34,245 nt of DNA from the NCBI GenBank assembly GCA_012727935.1, contig JAAYGA010000236.1:1-34245 (forward strand), in the 5' to 3' direction. Shown here one piece after another: positions 7,596-15,601 of the stretch. The stretch is from Pseudomonadaceae bacterium. GTDB taxonomy: Bacteria; Pseudomonadota; Gammaproteobacteria; Pseudomonadales; Halomonadaceae. Made by a program: the position numbers and the translations under genes. Each line of letters opens with the position of its first letter. Positions within the stretch are counted from its first letter, which is position 1. Under the pieces are notes generated by a model. That model saw only the letters and a list, made by a program, of their open reading frames with translations, was not told the DNA's origin and made no database searches.

Positions 7596-8125
7596 AGCCT
7601 GTTTACTGCTGGATAAGTTTAGGTAGCAACCATGAACGCCATTACCAAATTAGCCGTGCATTACAAGCTTTACAGGCTGAATTTGGTGAATTAAAAGTTA
7701 GCCAAGTTTATGAAACCCAGCCAGTAGGCATTAAAGTTAAAAACTGTGCGCCTTTTTATAATCTAGTGGCAGGGTTTTATACGTTGTTAAAGCCTAGTGA
7801 ATTGAATGCGTTGCTAAAGCAAATTGAAGGTAATGAAAAATACTTGCGGCCAGAAGACCAGAGTGTTTATGTTAGGGCTTTAGACTTAGACATTATTAGC
7901 TGGGGCAAGGCTGCTGGGCTGGTTGACGGTGTGCAGCTGCCCTACCCAGACTTACTAAAACATGATTTTGTATTGCTGCCAATGGCCGAATTAGAACCCA
8001 ACCAAAAGCCCGCTGGTTATAAGCAAAGCTATTTGGAATTATGGCAAGCTCACGCCCATGCTGAGCAAATAATGAAACCAGTTGAACTCACTTGGCAGGC
8101 ATTACTACCAGCTACGCAAGATTAG
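7592..8125 (+). CDS. folK: HPPK-family pyrophosphokinase, divergent FolK
   Basis: Expected role: transfer pyrophosphate from ATP to 6-hydroxymethyl-dihydropterin, the step after FolB. The 177-residue protein starts with WISLGSNHERHYQISRAL and has the usual VSQVYETQPVG and FYNLVAGF segments. The signature is altered: where E. coli HPPK has GRVRKAERWGPRTLDLDI, this protein has GNEKYLRPEDQSVYVRALDLDI-like sequence. The two metal-binding Asp (LDLDI) and one Arg are kept, but the GRxR loop and the Trp-Gly-Pro are not. It may be the second, folB-linked HPPK of Pseudomonas relatives, with the standard copy elsewhere. It starts within the folB stop (ATGA) and its 3' end overlaps that of the convergent cca by 14 bases. 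Confidence 0.85.
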   Translation: MKPVYCWISLGSNHERHYQISRALQALQAEFGELKVSQVYETQPVGIKVKNCAPFYNLVAGFYTLLKPSELNALLKQIEGNEKYLRPEDQSVYVRALDLDIISWGKAAGLVDGVQLPYPDLLKHDFVLLPMAELEPNQKPAGYKQSYLELWQAHAHAEQIMKPVELTWQALLPATQD

Positions 8126-9230
8126 TTAAAGCTAAGCCAGTTAGCTTTTCGAGTCTTAATTTGCGTAATTCTGTGCCTACCTGTGGCCCTTTAATGCCTT
8201 GGGCAACCAAGTCTGCTGCTTTAATTGCCCTTGCTGCTTCTAGCCAGTTTTTTAATTCTGTGGCATGAACAGTGGCTTGGGTTAAGCCTGTTAAATCAAT
8301 CACTGCATTAAACAGTTCAACTTGCCGCCAAGCATCTAAAGCATCAAACATTGCCAGTGCCGCTTCTGCTTGCAGGTTTTCTAGGGCTGGCTGGTTTTGA
8401 ATGGCTAATAAAGCATTTAAGTGCTTTAGGTAATCTTTGGGCAACATTAGGCAGCTGGCTAGCTGGCCTGCAAATTCAGCAGCTGCACCCCAGCCTAATA
8501 GGGCTAAGCGTTGAGGCAGGCTGATTGTTATTTTAGCTGGTTGGGTAGCGGCTTTATCTAACCAAGCTAAGCAAGCGGGGTTTTCTTGTAATTGTTTGGC
8601 TAGGGGTGGCCAAAGTTTTTCTACTGCACCAACACTGGCTAACACTTTAAAAAACACCGAAGGGGTTTGGGTGGCAAGGGCTTTTTCAACTTCAACCCAA
8701 ACCCGTTCAGCGGTTAAAAAACTTAGTTCGCCACTGCTGCTTAATTGCTGCATTTTAGTTAGGGTTCCAGCTTCCACACTAAAGCCTAGGTGGGCAAAAC
8801 GGGCAGCAAAACGGGCAGTGCGTAATACCCTTAACGGGTCTTCACTAAAAGCTTCTGAGACGGCTCTTAGTAATTTATTGTTAAGGTCTTGTTGGCCGTT
8901 ATAAGGGTCGTAAAGCTTGCCTGCGGCATCTTTAGCCATAGCGTTAACGGTTAAGTCGCGGCGTAACAAATCTTCTTCTAAAGTCACTTCTGGGCTGGCA
9001 ATAACCTTAAAGCCTTTATAGCCGCGGCCTTGTTTGCGCTCGGTTCTTGCTAGGGCATATTCTTCATGCGTTTTGGGGTGTAAAAAAACTGGAAAATCTT
9101 TGCCAACTGGCCTAAAGCCTTGTTGTGCCATTTGTTTAGGTGTTGCGCCAACAACAACCCAATCACGATCCTTTACAGGTAAACACAATAATTCATCGCG
9201 TACTGCACCGCCAACTAGGTATACTTGCAT
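8112..9230 (-). CDS. cca: CCA-adding tRNA nucleotidyltransferase
   Basis: Adds or repairs the 3' CCA of tRNAs without a template. At 372 residues it is a class II enzyme. The nucleotidyltransferase head has VYLVGGAVRDELL and the catalytic Asp pair in KDRDWVVVG (Asp21, Asp23); RRDLTVNAMA, DPYNGQQDL and EDPLRVLRTARFAARF follow. It lacks the C-terminal HD phosphohydrolase domain of E. coli Cca (412 residues), so it should have only the polymerase activity. The start is the ATG at 9230 with GAGG 7 bases upstream; a TTG at 9242 in the same frame is less likely. It is convergent with folK, overlapping by 14 bases. Confidence 0.96.
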   Translation of the reverse strand: MQVYLVGGAVRDELLCLPVKDRDWVVVGATPKQMAQQGFRPVGKDFPVFLHPKTHEEYALARTERKQGRGYKGFKVIASPEVTLEEDLLRRDLTVNAMAKDAAGKLYDPYNGQQDLNNKLLRAVSEAFSEDPLRVLRTARFAARFAHLGFSVEAGTLTKMQQLSSSGELSFLTAERVWVEVEKALATQTPSVFFKVLASVGAVEKLWPPLAKQLQENPACLAWLDKAATQPAKITISLPQRLALLGWGAAAEFAGQLASCLMLPKDYLKHLNALLAIQNQPALENLQAEAALAMFDALDAWRQVELFNAVIDLTGLTQATVHATELKNWLEAARAIKAADLVAQGIKGPQVGTELRKLRLEKLTGLALTNLA

Positions 9231-9249
9231 ACTAAGCCTCAAATAAAGC

Positions 9250-9276
9250 TAAAAGTTTTAATGTTTTTGCCGATGA
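9250..9276 (+). promoter_or_regulatory. Probable sigma-28 (FliA) flagellar promoter upstream of flgP
   Basis: TAAAAGTT (9250-9257) and GCCGATGA (9269-9276) are separated by exactly 11 bases. The enterobacterial FliA consensus is TAAAGTTT-N11-GCCGATAA: six of eight and seven of eight positions match. It lies 39 bases before the flgP ATG. The product's flagellar role supports the call independently. Confidence 0.7.
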
Positions 9277-9315
9277 TAGATAACTATGATTAGAATAAGG
9301 ACTTTGGGAGTCAAC

Positions 9316-9912
9316 ATGCTAAATAAAATGCTCTTAGCTAGCCTAGCCACGTTAGGTTTCACTTTAATGGTTGGCTGTGCATCAGATTTTGCCAATTACC
9401 ATACCGTACCAGTACAAACCGTTGCTTTGGGTAATCTTGACCCCGTTATTTTGCGTGTAAGCGGTAATGGCACTTACGGTAAGTCAGATGCTTTAGTTAA
9501 CCCTAACCAAACTAACTTAATGGCAATGCGCGCTTCTAAGATGGATGCTTACCGCAACATGGCTGAACGTGTTTATGGTACGCGCATTCAAGGTAACACC
9601 ACAGTACAAAACCTAGCCACACGCGATGATAACATTCGTGGTTATGTTGATAACCTTGTACGCGGCGCTAAAATTATTTCTACCCGTGAAATAAGTAAAA
9701 ATTCTTACGAAACACAAATGGAACTGGTGTTAGAGCCACGTTTTCAACACTGTATGTTGAAAGGTGCAAGCATGGTGGCAGACCCTAACTGCTCGCAACA
9801 CTCAGTACACGGCGAACACCCTAGCCAGCGCCTTCCTGTTTCTCAGCAGATGCAGCCTAGCGCAACTCAAACAGTCATTATTCAGCCTAGATCACGCTAC
9901 TTGCTACACTAA
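9316..9912 (+). CDS. flgP: FlgP-like LPP20-family outer-membrane lipoprotein
   Basis: Probable lipoprotein of the flagellar outer-membrane ring, as known for FlgP of Vibrio. The start is the ATG at 9316 (GGGAG 5 bases upstream); an earlier ATG at 9286 has no ribosome-binding site. Residues 1-20 form a lipoprotein signal with lipobox VGC and the acylated Cys21, followed by Ala and Ser, which favours outer-membrane sorting. The LPP20 domain shows MRASKMDAYRNMAERVYGTRI and, later, NLVRGAKIIS and YETQMELVLE. A low-complexity Gln/Ser/Pro-rich tail of about 50 residues follows. The next gene is flgT, and a sigma-28-type promoter precedes it; no FlgO homologue lies beside it. Other LPP20 lipoproteins are the main alternative. 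Confidence 0.78.
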   Translation: MLNKMLLASLATLGFTLMVGCASDFANYHTVPVQTVALGNLDPVILRVSGNGTYGKSDALVNPNQTNLMAMRASKMDAYRNMAERVYGTRIQGNTTVQNLATRDDNIRGYVDNLVRGAKIISTREISKNSYETQMELVLEPRFQHCMLKGASMVADPNCSQHSVHGEHPSQRLPVSQQMQPSATQTVIIQPRSRYLLH

Positions 9913-9965
9913 TGCCTTTATTAATGCTAACCAGCCAGTTGTTAGCCTAACTAGACAAATAGCAC

Positions 9966-9996
9966 GGGAAGTATCCTTCTGATACTTCCCATTTTT
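9966..9996 (+). terminator. Strong intrinsic terminator between flgP and flgT
   Basis: A perfect 10-bp stem, GGGAAGTATC (9966-9975) and GATACTTCCC (9981-9990), with a 5-base loop is followed by ATTTTT. It lies 53 bases past the flgP stop and ends only about 20 bases before the flgT start, so flgT needs read-through, antitermination or a promoter overlapping this hairpin. Confidence 0.92.
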
Positions 9997-10017
9997 GCTT
10001 TAATGGACTCTAATTTC

Positions 10018-11223
10018 ATGTATAAAGCCTTCATTATTAGCCTGTTATTATTTATAGCTTTACCCGCACAGGCGCAGTGGGTAGAAGCCACCGGCGCTTC
10101 GGTTATAGACCACCAAGATTTAGTTCATGCGCGTCGCGCGGCCATTCGTGATGCCTTGCGTCAAGTCAGCTTCCAAGGTGCTTTGCAAGTGAATGGTTAT
10201 CAGGCCATGAGCCAAGGTGAACTGCACACAGATCAGCTTTCTATTAATACGCAAAGCAGCATTAGCCAAATGGAAGTGCTAAAAGAAGAAGTTAAAAATG
10301 GCATGATGTTTGTTACTGTTAAAGCCCTAATTGAAAGCAGTGGCAGTTGCGAAGGCGGCAATTACGCCAACGGTTATAAACGCAGCCTAGCCATTAGTAA
10401 CTTTTATATGGAAAGGCCACAATCTGCCAATATGGGTGCTTTGCACAATGCCAATGAAACCCTACCTAAAGAAATTTTGCAGCGGATGCAGGGGCAAGAA
10501 AAGCTGCGTGTTTTCGATGCAACAGGCTTCCAGCTTTATAGCGACGTTAGCACCATCCCCACTTCCGTCAGCGACCGTGGCACTCTAACCACCGCAGTAG
10601 ACACAGCAACGCGCATTGGCAGCCAATATGTGTTAACTGGTGTTATTCGTAGTATGGATTTAATTAACCCTGAACTGGCTGGAGAACGCGGCGTTCTTGA
10701 AGGCTTGTATGAACGCACTCTTTATAAAGGTGAGCGTTTTGCCCGTGAATTGCGCGTCGATTTATTTATTCATGACGGTTTTAGTGGTGAACTTGTAACT
10801 AGCCGCAGCTATTTAACACAAGGAAACTGGACCGAAAACCGCACTGAAAAAGTAGGTTTTGCTAACACACGTTTCTGGCGTACCGATTACGGCCAAAAAG
10901 TTGATAACCTAATTGAACAAATGGTCAGTGATTTAAATGTGCAGGTAGGCTGCCAGCCTTTTATGGCTCGCATTACCCGCACCGACAATAAACGCTTATA
11001 CATAGATGCCGGTTCAGATGCTGGCTTGCGCCCCGGCGACACTTTAAATGTTTACCGTTTGAATACTTTTTACGACAACACTCAGCGAGCCTTTACTGAG
11101 TTAATACCCGTTGATTTAACCCTAAGCCTAGAAAGAGTGCAGCCTAACTTTGCTAATGGCAGCTTAGTAACCCTGCCAGAAATGGTGAATATTCAGCAGG
11201 GTGATGTGGTCATTGCTTGGTAA
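10018..11223 (+). CDS. flgT: Flagellar H-ring assembly protein FlgT
   Basis: Periplasmic protein of the outer basal-body ring (H ring) that stabilises fast polar flagella in Vibrio and relatives. Taken from the ATG at 10018 it has 401 residues with a Sec signal peptide (MYKAFIISLLLFIALPAQA) cleaved before Gln20. The N-terminal domain contains VIDHQDLVHARRAAIRDALRQV; the middle domain (about 130-310) includes the type of RIGSQYVLTGVIRSMDL typical of FlgT; the C-terminal domain has RLYIDAGSDAGLRPGDTLNVYR. Two Cys (SSGSCEGG and VGCQPF) could form a disulfide. An in-frame ATG at 10003 is possible; neither start has a strong ribosome-binding site. It is convergent with glpE, 11 bases apart. Confidence 0.88.
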   Translation: MYKAFIISLLLFIALPAQAQWVEATGASVIDHQDLVHARRAAIRDALRQVSFQGALQVNGYQAMSQGELHTDQLSINTQSSISQMEVLKEEVKNGMMFVTVKALIESSGSCEGGNYANGYKRSLAISNFYMERPQSANMGALHNANETLPKEILQRMQGQEKLRVFDATGFQLYSDVSTIPTSVSDRGTLTTAVDTATRIGSQYVLTGVIRSMDLINPELAGERGVLEGLYERTLYKGERFARELRVDLFIHDGFSGELVTSRSYLTQGNWTENRTEKVGFANTRFWRTDYGQKVDNLIEQMVSDLNVQVGCQPFMARITRTDNKRLYIDAGSDAGLRPGDTLNVYRLNTFYDNTQRAFTELIPVDLTLSLERVQPNFANGSLVTLPEMVNIQQGDVVIAW

Positions 11224-11234
11224 ACAATTAATTA

Positions 11235-11549
11235 TTATTCACAATGCTCTGGGTGGCAAACCTTCCAAAATTCATAACCGCCATCCAGACTATACACTTC
11301 TGAAAACCCCTGTTCTTTTAAATAGTCAGTGGCACTTTTACTGGCCATGCCATGATAACAACACACCAGCACTGGCTGATCTTTCGGGTTATCACGAATA
11401 AAATCTTGTAGATTACTATTATCTAAACGCTCGGCGGTTTTAATCCGCCCGCTGTTATAACTTTGCGGATCACGGATATCAACCACCTTTAGCTTACCTG
11501 CTTTTAAAAGTTCACATGCCTGCTGGGCATTCAAAGTGCTAGTGCTCAT
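11235..11549 (-). CDS. glpE: Thiosulfate sulfurtransferase GlpE (rhodanese)
   Basis: Single-domain cytoplasmic rhodanese that moves sulfur from thiosulfate to cyanide or thiols such as thioredoxin. The 104 residues match the usual length. VVDIRDPQSYNSGRI is the conserved N-terminal segment; the active-site loop is CYHGMAS with Cys64, the GlpE-type six-residue loop. The C-terminus has YSLDGGYEFWK. AGGG lies about 9 bases before the ATG. It lies 54 bases downstream of apaH on the same strand, the same neighbour as in Pseudomonas. Confidence 0.95.
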   Translation of the reverse strand: MSTSTLNAQQACELLKAGKLKVVDIRDPQSYNSGRIKTAERLDNSNLQDFIRDNPKDQPVLVCCYHGMASKSATDYLKEQGFSEVYSLDGGYEFWKVCHPEHCE

Positions 11550-11589
11550 TTTATTTCCCTAATAACAAAAAAATAACAAGAAAAGCCAT

Positions 11590-11619
11590 TATATAAGGTC
11601 TTTCTATACAAGGTCTTTC
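11590..11619. repeat. 15-bp tandem duplication at the apaH stop codon
   Basis: TATATAAGGTCTTTC (11590-11604) and TATACAAGGTCTTTC (11605-11619) differ at one base. The apaH stop (11604-11606) sits on the junction. Because the unit is a multiple of three, collapsing it to one copy would still end the protein at nearly the same residue. Confidence 0.8.
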
Positions 11620-12428
11620 TTAACTGCTGCCACTTGAAACTTTTTATGGTCTTCTAAGCGCATGGCCGTTAAATAATTACCCCACACACAGCCGGTATCT
11701 AACGCATGAATGTGTTTTACGCCCGTGCGCCCTTCCAAAGCTGCCCAATGCCCAAATACAATTGCCGCCTCTTTCAATACTTTACTGGGGTAATGAAACC
11801 AAGGTCTATGGCCATTAGGGGCGCGGCTGGCTTCGTGTTTATTGGCAAAATCAAGCGTACCGTCTGACTTACAAAAACGCATACGAGTGAAATAGTTAAT
11901 AATGGCACGGTAACGGTCTTCGCCTTCTAAATCGTCTTGCCAACACAGGGGTTCGTTACCAAACACCTTGCTTAAAAAGGTATAACGGGGCGTAAGGCTT
12001 AACTGCTGTTCAACTTCCGCAGCCAACAGCTTAGCCTTAGCAAGCGACCAGATAGGCGGAATGCCGGCATGAGCCATTACAAAGCCTAAATTTTCATCTT
12101 GGTACAACAAAGGTTGTTGGCTTAACCAATTCAGTAGCTCGCTTGCATCAGGCGCTTTAATTACCTCTTCTAAAGTGTCTGAACTGCGAAGTTTACGAAT
12201 GCCTTCTGCCGCCGCTAACAGGTGAAAATCATGGTTGCCCAACACCTGTTTACTGCTGTCGCCCAAGTCGGCCACATAACGCAGCACATCCAGCGAGCCA
12301 TTACCTCGATTCACCAAGTCGCCGGCCAACCAAAGGGTGTCTCGCTTAGGTTTAAAGTTAATTTCCTCTAATAGCTGCTTAAAGCTTTTGTAGCAGCCTT
12401 GAATATCGCCAATTGCGTAGGTTGCCAT
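11604..12428 (-). CDS. apaH: Symmetrical bis(5'-nucleosyl)-tetraphosphatase ApaH
   Basis: Hydrolyses Ap4A to two ADP and, in E. coli, removes Np4 caps from RNA; cytoplasmic metallophosphoesterase. At 274 residues it is of family length. Metal-binding motifs are GDIQGC (7-12), GDLVNRG (36-42), GNHD (64-67), and later AHAGIPP and FGHWAALEG. Its ATG is one base after the rsmA stop, with no good ribosome-binding site of its own, so translation is probably coupled to rsmA. In E. coli and Pseudomonas apaG lies between these two genes; here it does not. Confidence 0.97.
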   Translation of the reverse strand: MATYAIGDIQGCYKSFKQLLEEINFKPKRDTLWLAGDLVNRGNGSLDVLRYVADLGDSSKQVLGNHDFHLLAAAEGIRKLRSSDTLEEVIKAPDASELLNWLSQQPLLYQDENLGFVMAHAGIPPIWSLAKAKLLAAEVEQQLSLTPRYTFLSKVFGNEPLCWQDDLEGEDRYRAIINYFTRMRFCKSDGTLDFANKHEASRAPNGHRPWFHYPSKVLKEAAIVFGHWAALEGRTGVKHIHALDTGCVWGNYLTAMRLEDHKKFQVAAVKKDLV

Positions 12429-12429
12429 A

Positions 12430-13242
12430 CTAGTCAGGCTGCTGTGAGCTTAGCTCGGTTCGAAAGTTAGCCAGCTTAACAAACTCTTCTAAACTGAGTG
12501 TTTCGGGGCGGCGCTGGGGGTCTAAATTTAACGTTTCTAACTGTTCGCCAGTCACCCAACCTTTCATATTATTACGCAAGGTTTTACGGCGTTGAGCAAA
12601 GGCTAGGCGCAGCGTTTCACCTAAAATTACTTCATCTAAAGCTAGGTGTGTTGGCTGCTGTTTGGGGGTCATGCGTACAATGGCCGACTCAACTTTAGGC
12701 TGGGGCTTAAAACATTCAGGCGGCACTAAAAACAAGTTTTCTATCTCACAATAATACTGCGCTATGACGCTTAACCTGCCCCATTCACCCGTACCCGGCT
12801 TGGCCGCTAGGCGTTCCACCACTTCTTTTTGTAGCATAAAGTGCATGTCGTGAATTAAGCCTTGAAATGACAGCAGATGAAAAATTAACGGCGTTGAAAT
12901 ATTGTAAGGCAGGTTACCTACTACCCTTAGCTTTTCATCGGTTTTACGCAGTGCTGCAAAATCAAACTTTAGCGCATCGGCTTCGTGAATGGTGAAGTCT
13001 GGGTAGTTAAAGAACTTAGCTTTTAAACCAGGAATTAAATCTCGGTCGAGTTCAATAACGTCTAATCGGCCATTTTCTTCCAGCAACAGTTCAGTAATTG
13101 CGCCCATACCTGGCCCAATTTCTACCAAATGATCGCCACCACTGGGGGCAATGGCACGCACAATTTTACGAATCATGCCGGTATCTTGCAAAAAGTTCTG
13201 CCCAAAACGCTTACGCGCTTTATGTCCGTTCAGTGAAGCCAT
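12430..13242 (-). CDS. rsmA: 16S rRNA dimethyladenosine transferase RsmA (KsgA)
   Basis: Dimethylates A1518 and A1519 of 16S rRNA, a late checkpoint of small-subunit assembly. The 270-residue protein has the Rossmann methyltransferase fold: KRFGQNFLQD at the start, SAM-binding motif EIGPGMGAIT (41-50), acidic residue in IELDRD, and the catalytic NLPY (110-113). The C-terminal helical domain includes FAQRRKTLRNNMKG. It is fourth in the lptD-surA-pdxA-rsmA-apaH operon, 64 bases after pdxA across a tandem repeat. Confidence 0.98.
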   Translation of the reverse strand: MASLNGHKARKRFGQNFLQDTGMIRKIVRAIAPSGGDHLVEIGPGMGAITELLLEENGRLDVIELDRDLIPGLKAKFFNYPDFTIHEADALKFDFAALRKTDEKLRVVGNLPYNISTPLIFHLLSFQGLIHDMHFMLQKEVVERLAAKPGTGEWGRLSVIAQYYCEIENLFLVPPECFKPQPKVESAIVRMTPKQQPTHLALDEVILGETLRLAFAQRRKTLRNNMKGWVTGEQLETLNLDPQRRPETLSLEEFVKLANFRTELSSQQPD

Positions 13243-13260
13243 AAATAAATTCTCAAATGA

Positions 13261-13323
13261 TTAGCTAAAAACTAATTAGCTAGAAAATAGTTAGCTAGAA
13301 AAACAGTTAGCTAGCAAAAATGG
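13261..13323. repeat. Four tandem imperfect copies of a TTAGCTAGAAAA unit after pdxA
   Basis: Units begin at 13261 (TTAGCTAAAAACTAA), 13276 (TTAGCTAGAAAATAG), 13291 (TTAGCTAGAAAAACAG) and 13307 (TTAGCTAGCAAAAATGG), period 15-16 bases. The last unit holds the stop codon and last three codons of pdxA (read on the minus strand), so the array grew outward from the pdxA 3' end into the pdxA-rsmA gap. Confidence 0.85.
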
Positions 13324-14287
13324 TTGCATAGTCTAATGCGGTTTTTAAGCTGCCTGTGTCGGCCTTGCCAGTTCCGGCTAATTCCAGTGCTGTGCCATGA
13401 TCGACCGACGTGCGAATAATGGGCAGGCCAAGGGTAATGTTGGCTGCACGGCCAAAGCCTTGGTGTTTTAGCACCGGCAAACCCTGATCGTGGTACATGG
13501 CCAGCACAGCATCGCCTTGTTGCAGAATTTTTTCAGTAAACAAAGTGTCTGCTGGCAAAGGCCCAATTAGGTTAATGCCTTCGGCGCACAGCTTTTCTAG
13601 GGTTGGTTCAATAATGTCAATTTCTTCACGCCCTAAATGCCCACCTTCACCGGCATGGGGGTTTAACCCGCACACCAAAATGCGCGGCTGGGCATAACCA
13701 AAGCGGCGGATCAGTTCGTTATGCAAAATGCGGGTAATTTGTGTAATGCGCTGTGGTGTTATGGCAGCGGCAACCTCACACAAGGGCAGGTGGGTGGTAA
13801 CTAGAGCAACCCGTAATTCAGCCGTCGCCAGCAGCATAACCACTTGTTCACTGCCACAGCGGTGCTGTAAAAATTCGGTATGCCCCGTAAAGGGAATGCC
13901 AGCCTCGTTAATTACGCCCTTGTGTACTGGGCCGGTTACCAAACCCTTGGCTTTTTTCTGTAAACACAAATCAGTGGCCAGTTCTAGTGTTTCTAACACA
14001 TAAGCCGCATTGGCTGGGTTAAGCTGCCCAGCCGTTACGGGGGCGCGCAAAGCCACGGGTAACACTTTCACTTCGTTGTTAGCCGCTGGTTCTGCCAAGG
14101 TTGCAGCCGTTACCAACTTTATTTGCAGGCTTAAATTCAGCTGGGTAGCCCTTTCCCTTAGCAGGTTAGGGTCGGCCACCACCACCCAATCAGCCGACCA
14201 GTGTTCTGCGGCTTGTAGGGCAACCAAATCGGCACCTATTCCCGCAGGTTCGCCGGGGGTTATTAGCAAAATAGACGATGCAGCCAT
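13307..14287 (-). CDS. pdxA: 4-hydroxythreonine-4-phosphate dehydrogenase PdxA
   Basis: NAD-dependent oxidation of 4-phosphohydroxy-threonine in DXP-dependent pyridoxal-phosphate synthesis; cytoplasmic dimer. At 326 residues it is of family length. The start has [22 protein letters not shown] (His136) follows. Metal ligands are His166 (TTHLPL), His211 ([10 protein letters not shown]) and His266 (MYHDQGL), the same numbers as in the E. coli enzyme. The ATG is 2 bases after the surA stop, and its ribosome-binding site AAGGAG overlaps the end of surA. It is third in the lptD operon. Confidence 0.98.
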   Translation of the reverse strand: MAASSILLITPGEPAGIGADLVALQAAEHWSADWVVVADPNLLRERATQLNLSLQIKLVTAATLAEPAANNEVKVLPVALRAPVTAGQLNPANAAYVLETLELATDLCLQKKAKGLVTGPVHKGVINEAGIPFTGHTEFLQHRCGSEQVVMLLATAELRVALVTTHLPLCEVAAAITPQRITQITRILHNELIRRFGYAQPRILVCGLNPHAGEGGHLGREEIDIIEPTLEKLCAEGINLIGPLPADTLFTEKILQQGDAVLAMYHDQGLPVLKHQGFGRAANITLGLPIIRTSVDHGTALELAGTGKADTGSLKTALDYATIFAS

Positions 14288-14289
14288 GC

Positions 14290-15588
14290 TTAACTCCTTA
14301 TTTCAACCCAAGTGCTGTCACGAATTTCACGCAGCCAGTTTTGTACTTCTTCTTCAAAACGGCGCTCTGTCAATAAACGGCGCACCTGTTGGCGGCGCAT
14401 AACATCGGTCATGTCGGACTGGCGACGCGCTTCGACTGTAATTAAATGCCAACCGAACTGGCTTTCAATGGGCGGAGAAACTTCATCCAAGGCTAGGTTA
14501 TTCATTGCCGATTCAAATTCTGGCACCATCTGCCCAGGGCTAACCCAACCTAAACTGCCCCCCGATTGCTTACTGCCTCGGTCGTCAGACAGCTCTCTAG
14601 CTAGCTGAGCCAAGCTTTCACCCTTAAGTATTCGCTGCCTTAGCTGGCTAATTTCTGCCAAGGTTGCCTGTTCATCACGCACCGCATTGGGCATTAATAA
14701 CAGGTGGCGTGTTTTAGTTTGGTCCACTAATAGCTGTTCGCCGCCACGGGTTTCTAGCAGTTTAATTAGGTGAAAACCACTGGCACTACGAAACGGGCCA
14801 GCAACGCCGCCCGCAGCCAAATTAGGCACACGGTCGGCAAACAAAGAAGGCAAGGCCAAGGCCGAGCGCCAGCCTAGATCGCCGCCACTAAAGGCTTCGT
14901 CGGCAGCAGAACTGGCAATGGCTTGCTCTTGGAAATCAGCACCTTCATCTAATTTTTGTTTCAGCCCTTCTGCCCTTTGTTGCGCCTGTTTCACCTGTTC
15001 TGGGCTGGGGTTATCTGGCACGGAAATTAAAATATGCGCCACCCGAAATTCACGCCCATCTTGGCGCAAGGCTTCAGGGGAAGTGAGGTAATTATCCACC
15101 TCTTGTTCACTCACTTGAATGCGCTCACCCACCCGACGTTGGCGCACTTGTGATATCAGCATCTCTTGGCGTATTTGTTCACGAAATTCAAGGAAAGTAA
15201 TGCCATCGGCTTCAATGGCTTGGCTGAACTGGCGCAGCGTCATGTTGTTTTGCTGGGCAATTTTTGCCAAGGTTTCATTCAAAGTTTGCTCATCAACCCT
15301 TAGGCCGCCCTGCTTGGCAAATTGCAGCTGAATGGTGTCAACAATTAAGCGGTCTAACACCTGTTGGCGCAAAATATTAGCCGGTGGTGGACGTATCCCC
15401 CTTTCTGCTATTTGTTCATTGGCCTGTTGAATACGCTGTTCTAGCTCGCTTGCCATTAACGCTTCTTCACCCACCACCGCCACTATTTTATCAATTAAGC
15501 GAGGTTCCGCCTGTGCCGTTAAGCTAAGCAAAGGAAAGCCAAGTAAAACCCCTGCTAGCAGGTTTGTTATGCCCATTTTTTTAAACAC
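14290..15588 (-). CDS. surA: Periplasmic chaperone/peptidyl-prolyl isomerase SurA
   Basis: Escorts unfolded outer-membrane proteins, LptD among them, to the BAM complex. The 432-residue precursor has a Sec signal ending TAQA before Glu28. An N-terminal chaperone domain is followed by two parvulin domains: one from [12 protein letters not shown] to GFHLIKLLE, the second from TRHLLLMP to GWHLITVE, then a C-terminal helix that packs on the N-domain. The start is a GTG at 15588, chosen because GGAGAG lies 6 bases upstream; the next ATG (15576) is too far away. It lies 13 bases after lptD. Confidence 0.97.
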   Translation of the reverse strand: MFKKMGITNLLAGVLLGFPLLSLTAQAEPRLIDKIVAVVGEEALMASELEQRIQQANEQIAERGIRPPPANILRQQVLDRLIVDTIQLQFAKQGGLRVDEQTLNETLAKIAQQNNMTLRQFSQAIEADGITFLEFREQIRQEMLISQVRQRRVGERIQVSEQEVDNYLTSPEALRQDGREFRVAHILISVPDNPSPEQVKQAQQRAEGLKQKLDEGADFQEQAIASSAADEAFSGGDLGWRSALALPSLFADRVPNLAAGGVAGPFRSASGFHLIKLLETRGGEQLLVDQTKTRHLLLMPNAVRDEQATLAEISQLRQRILKGESLAQLARELSDDRGSKQSGGSLGWVSPGQMVPEFESAMNNLALDEVSPPIESQFGWHLITVEARRQSDMTDVMRRQQVRRLLTERRFEEEVQNWLREIRDSTWVEIRS

Positions 15589-15601
15589 TAAAGTCTCTCC
15601 G

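Noticed and set aside
9764..9982. 72-codon frame overlapping the end of flgP
   Set aside because: Same strand but another frame; it runs into the terminator hairpin and has no start signal or family likeness.
13261..13323. CRISPR-like array
   Set aside because: Units are 15-16 bases in direct tandem contact with no spacers and no cas genes nearby.
14010..14402. Plus-strand frame across pdxA and surA
   Set aside because: Antisense to two well-conserved genes; no domain and no initiation signal.
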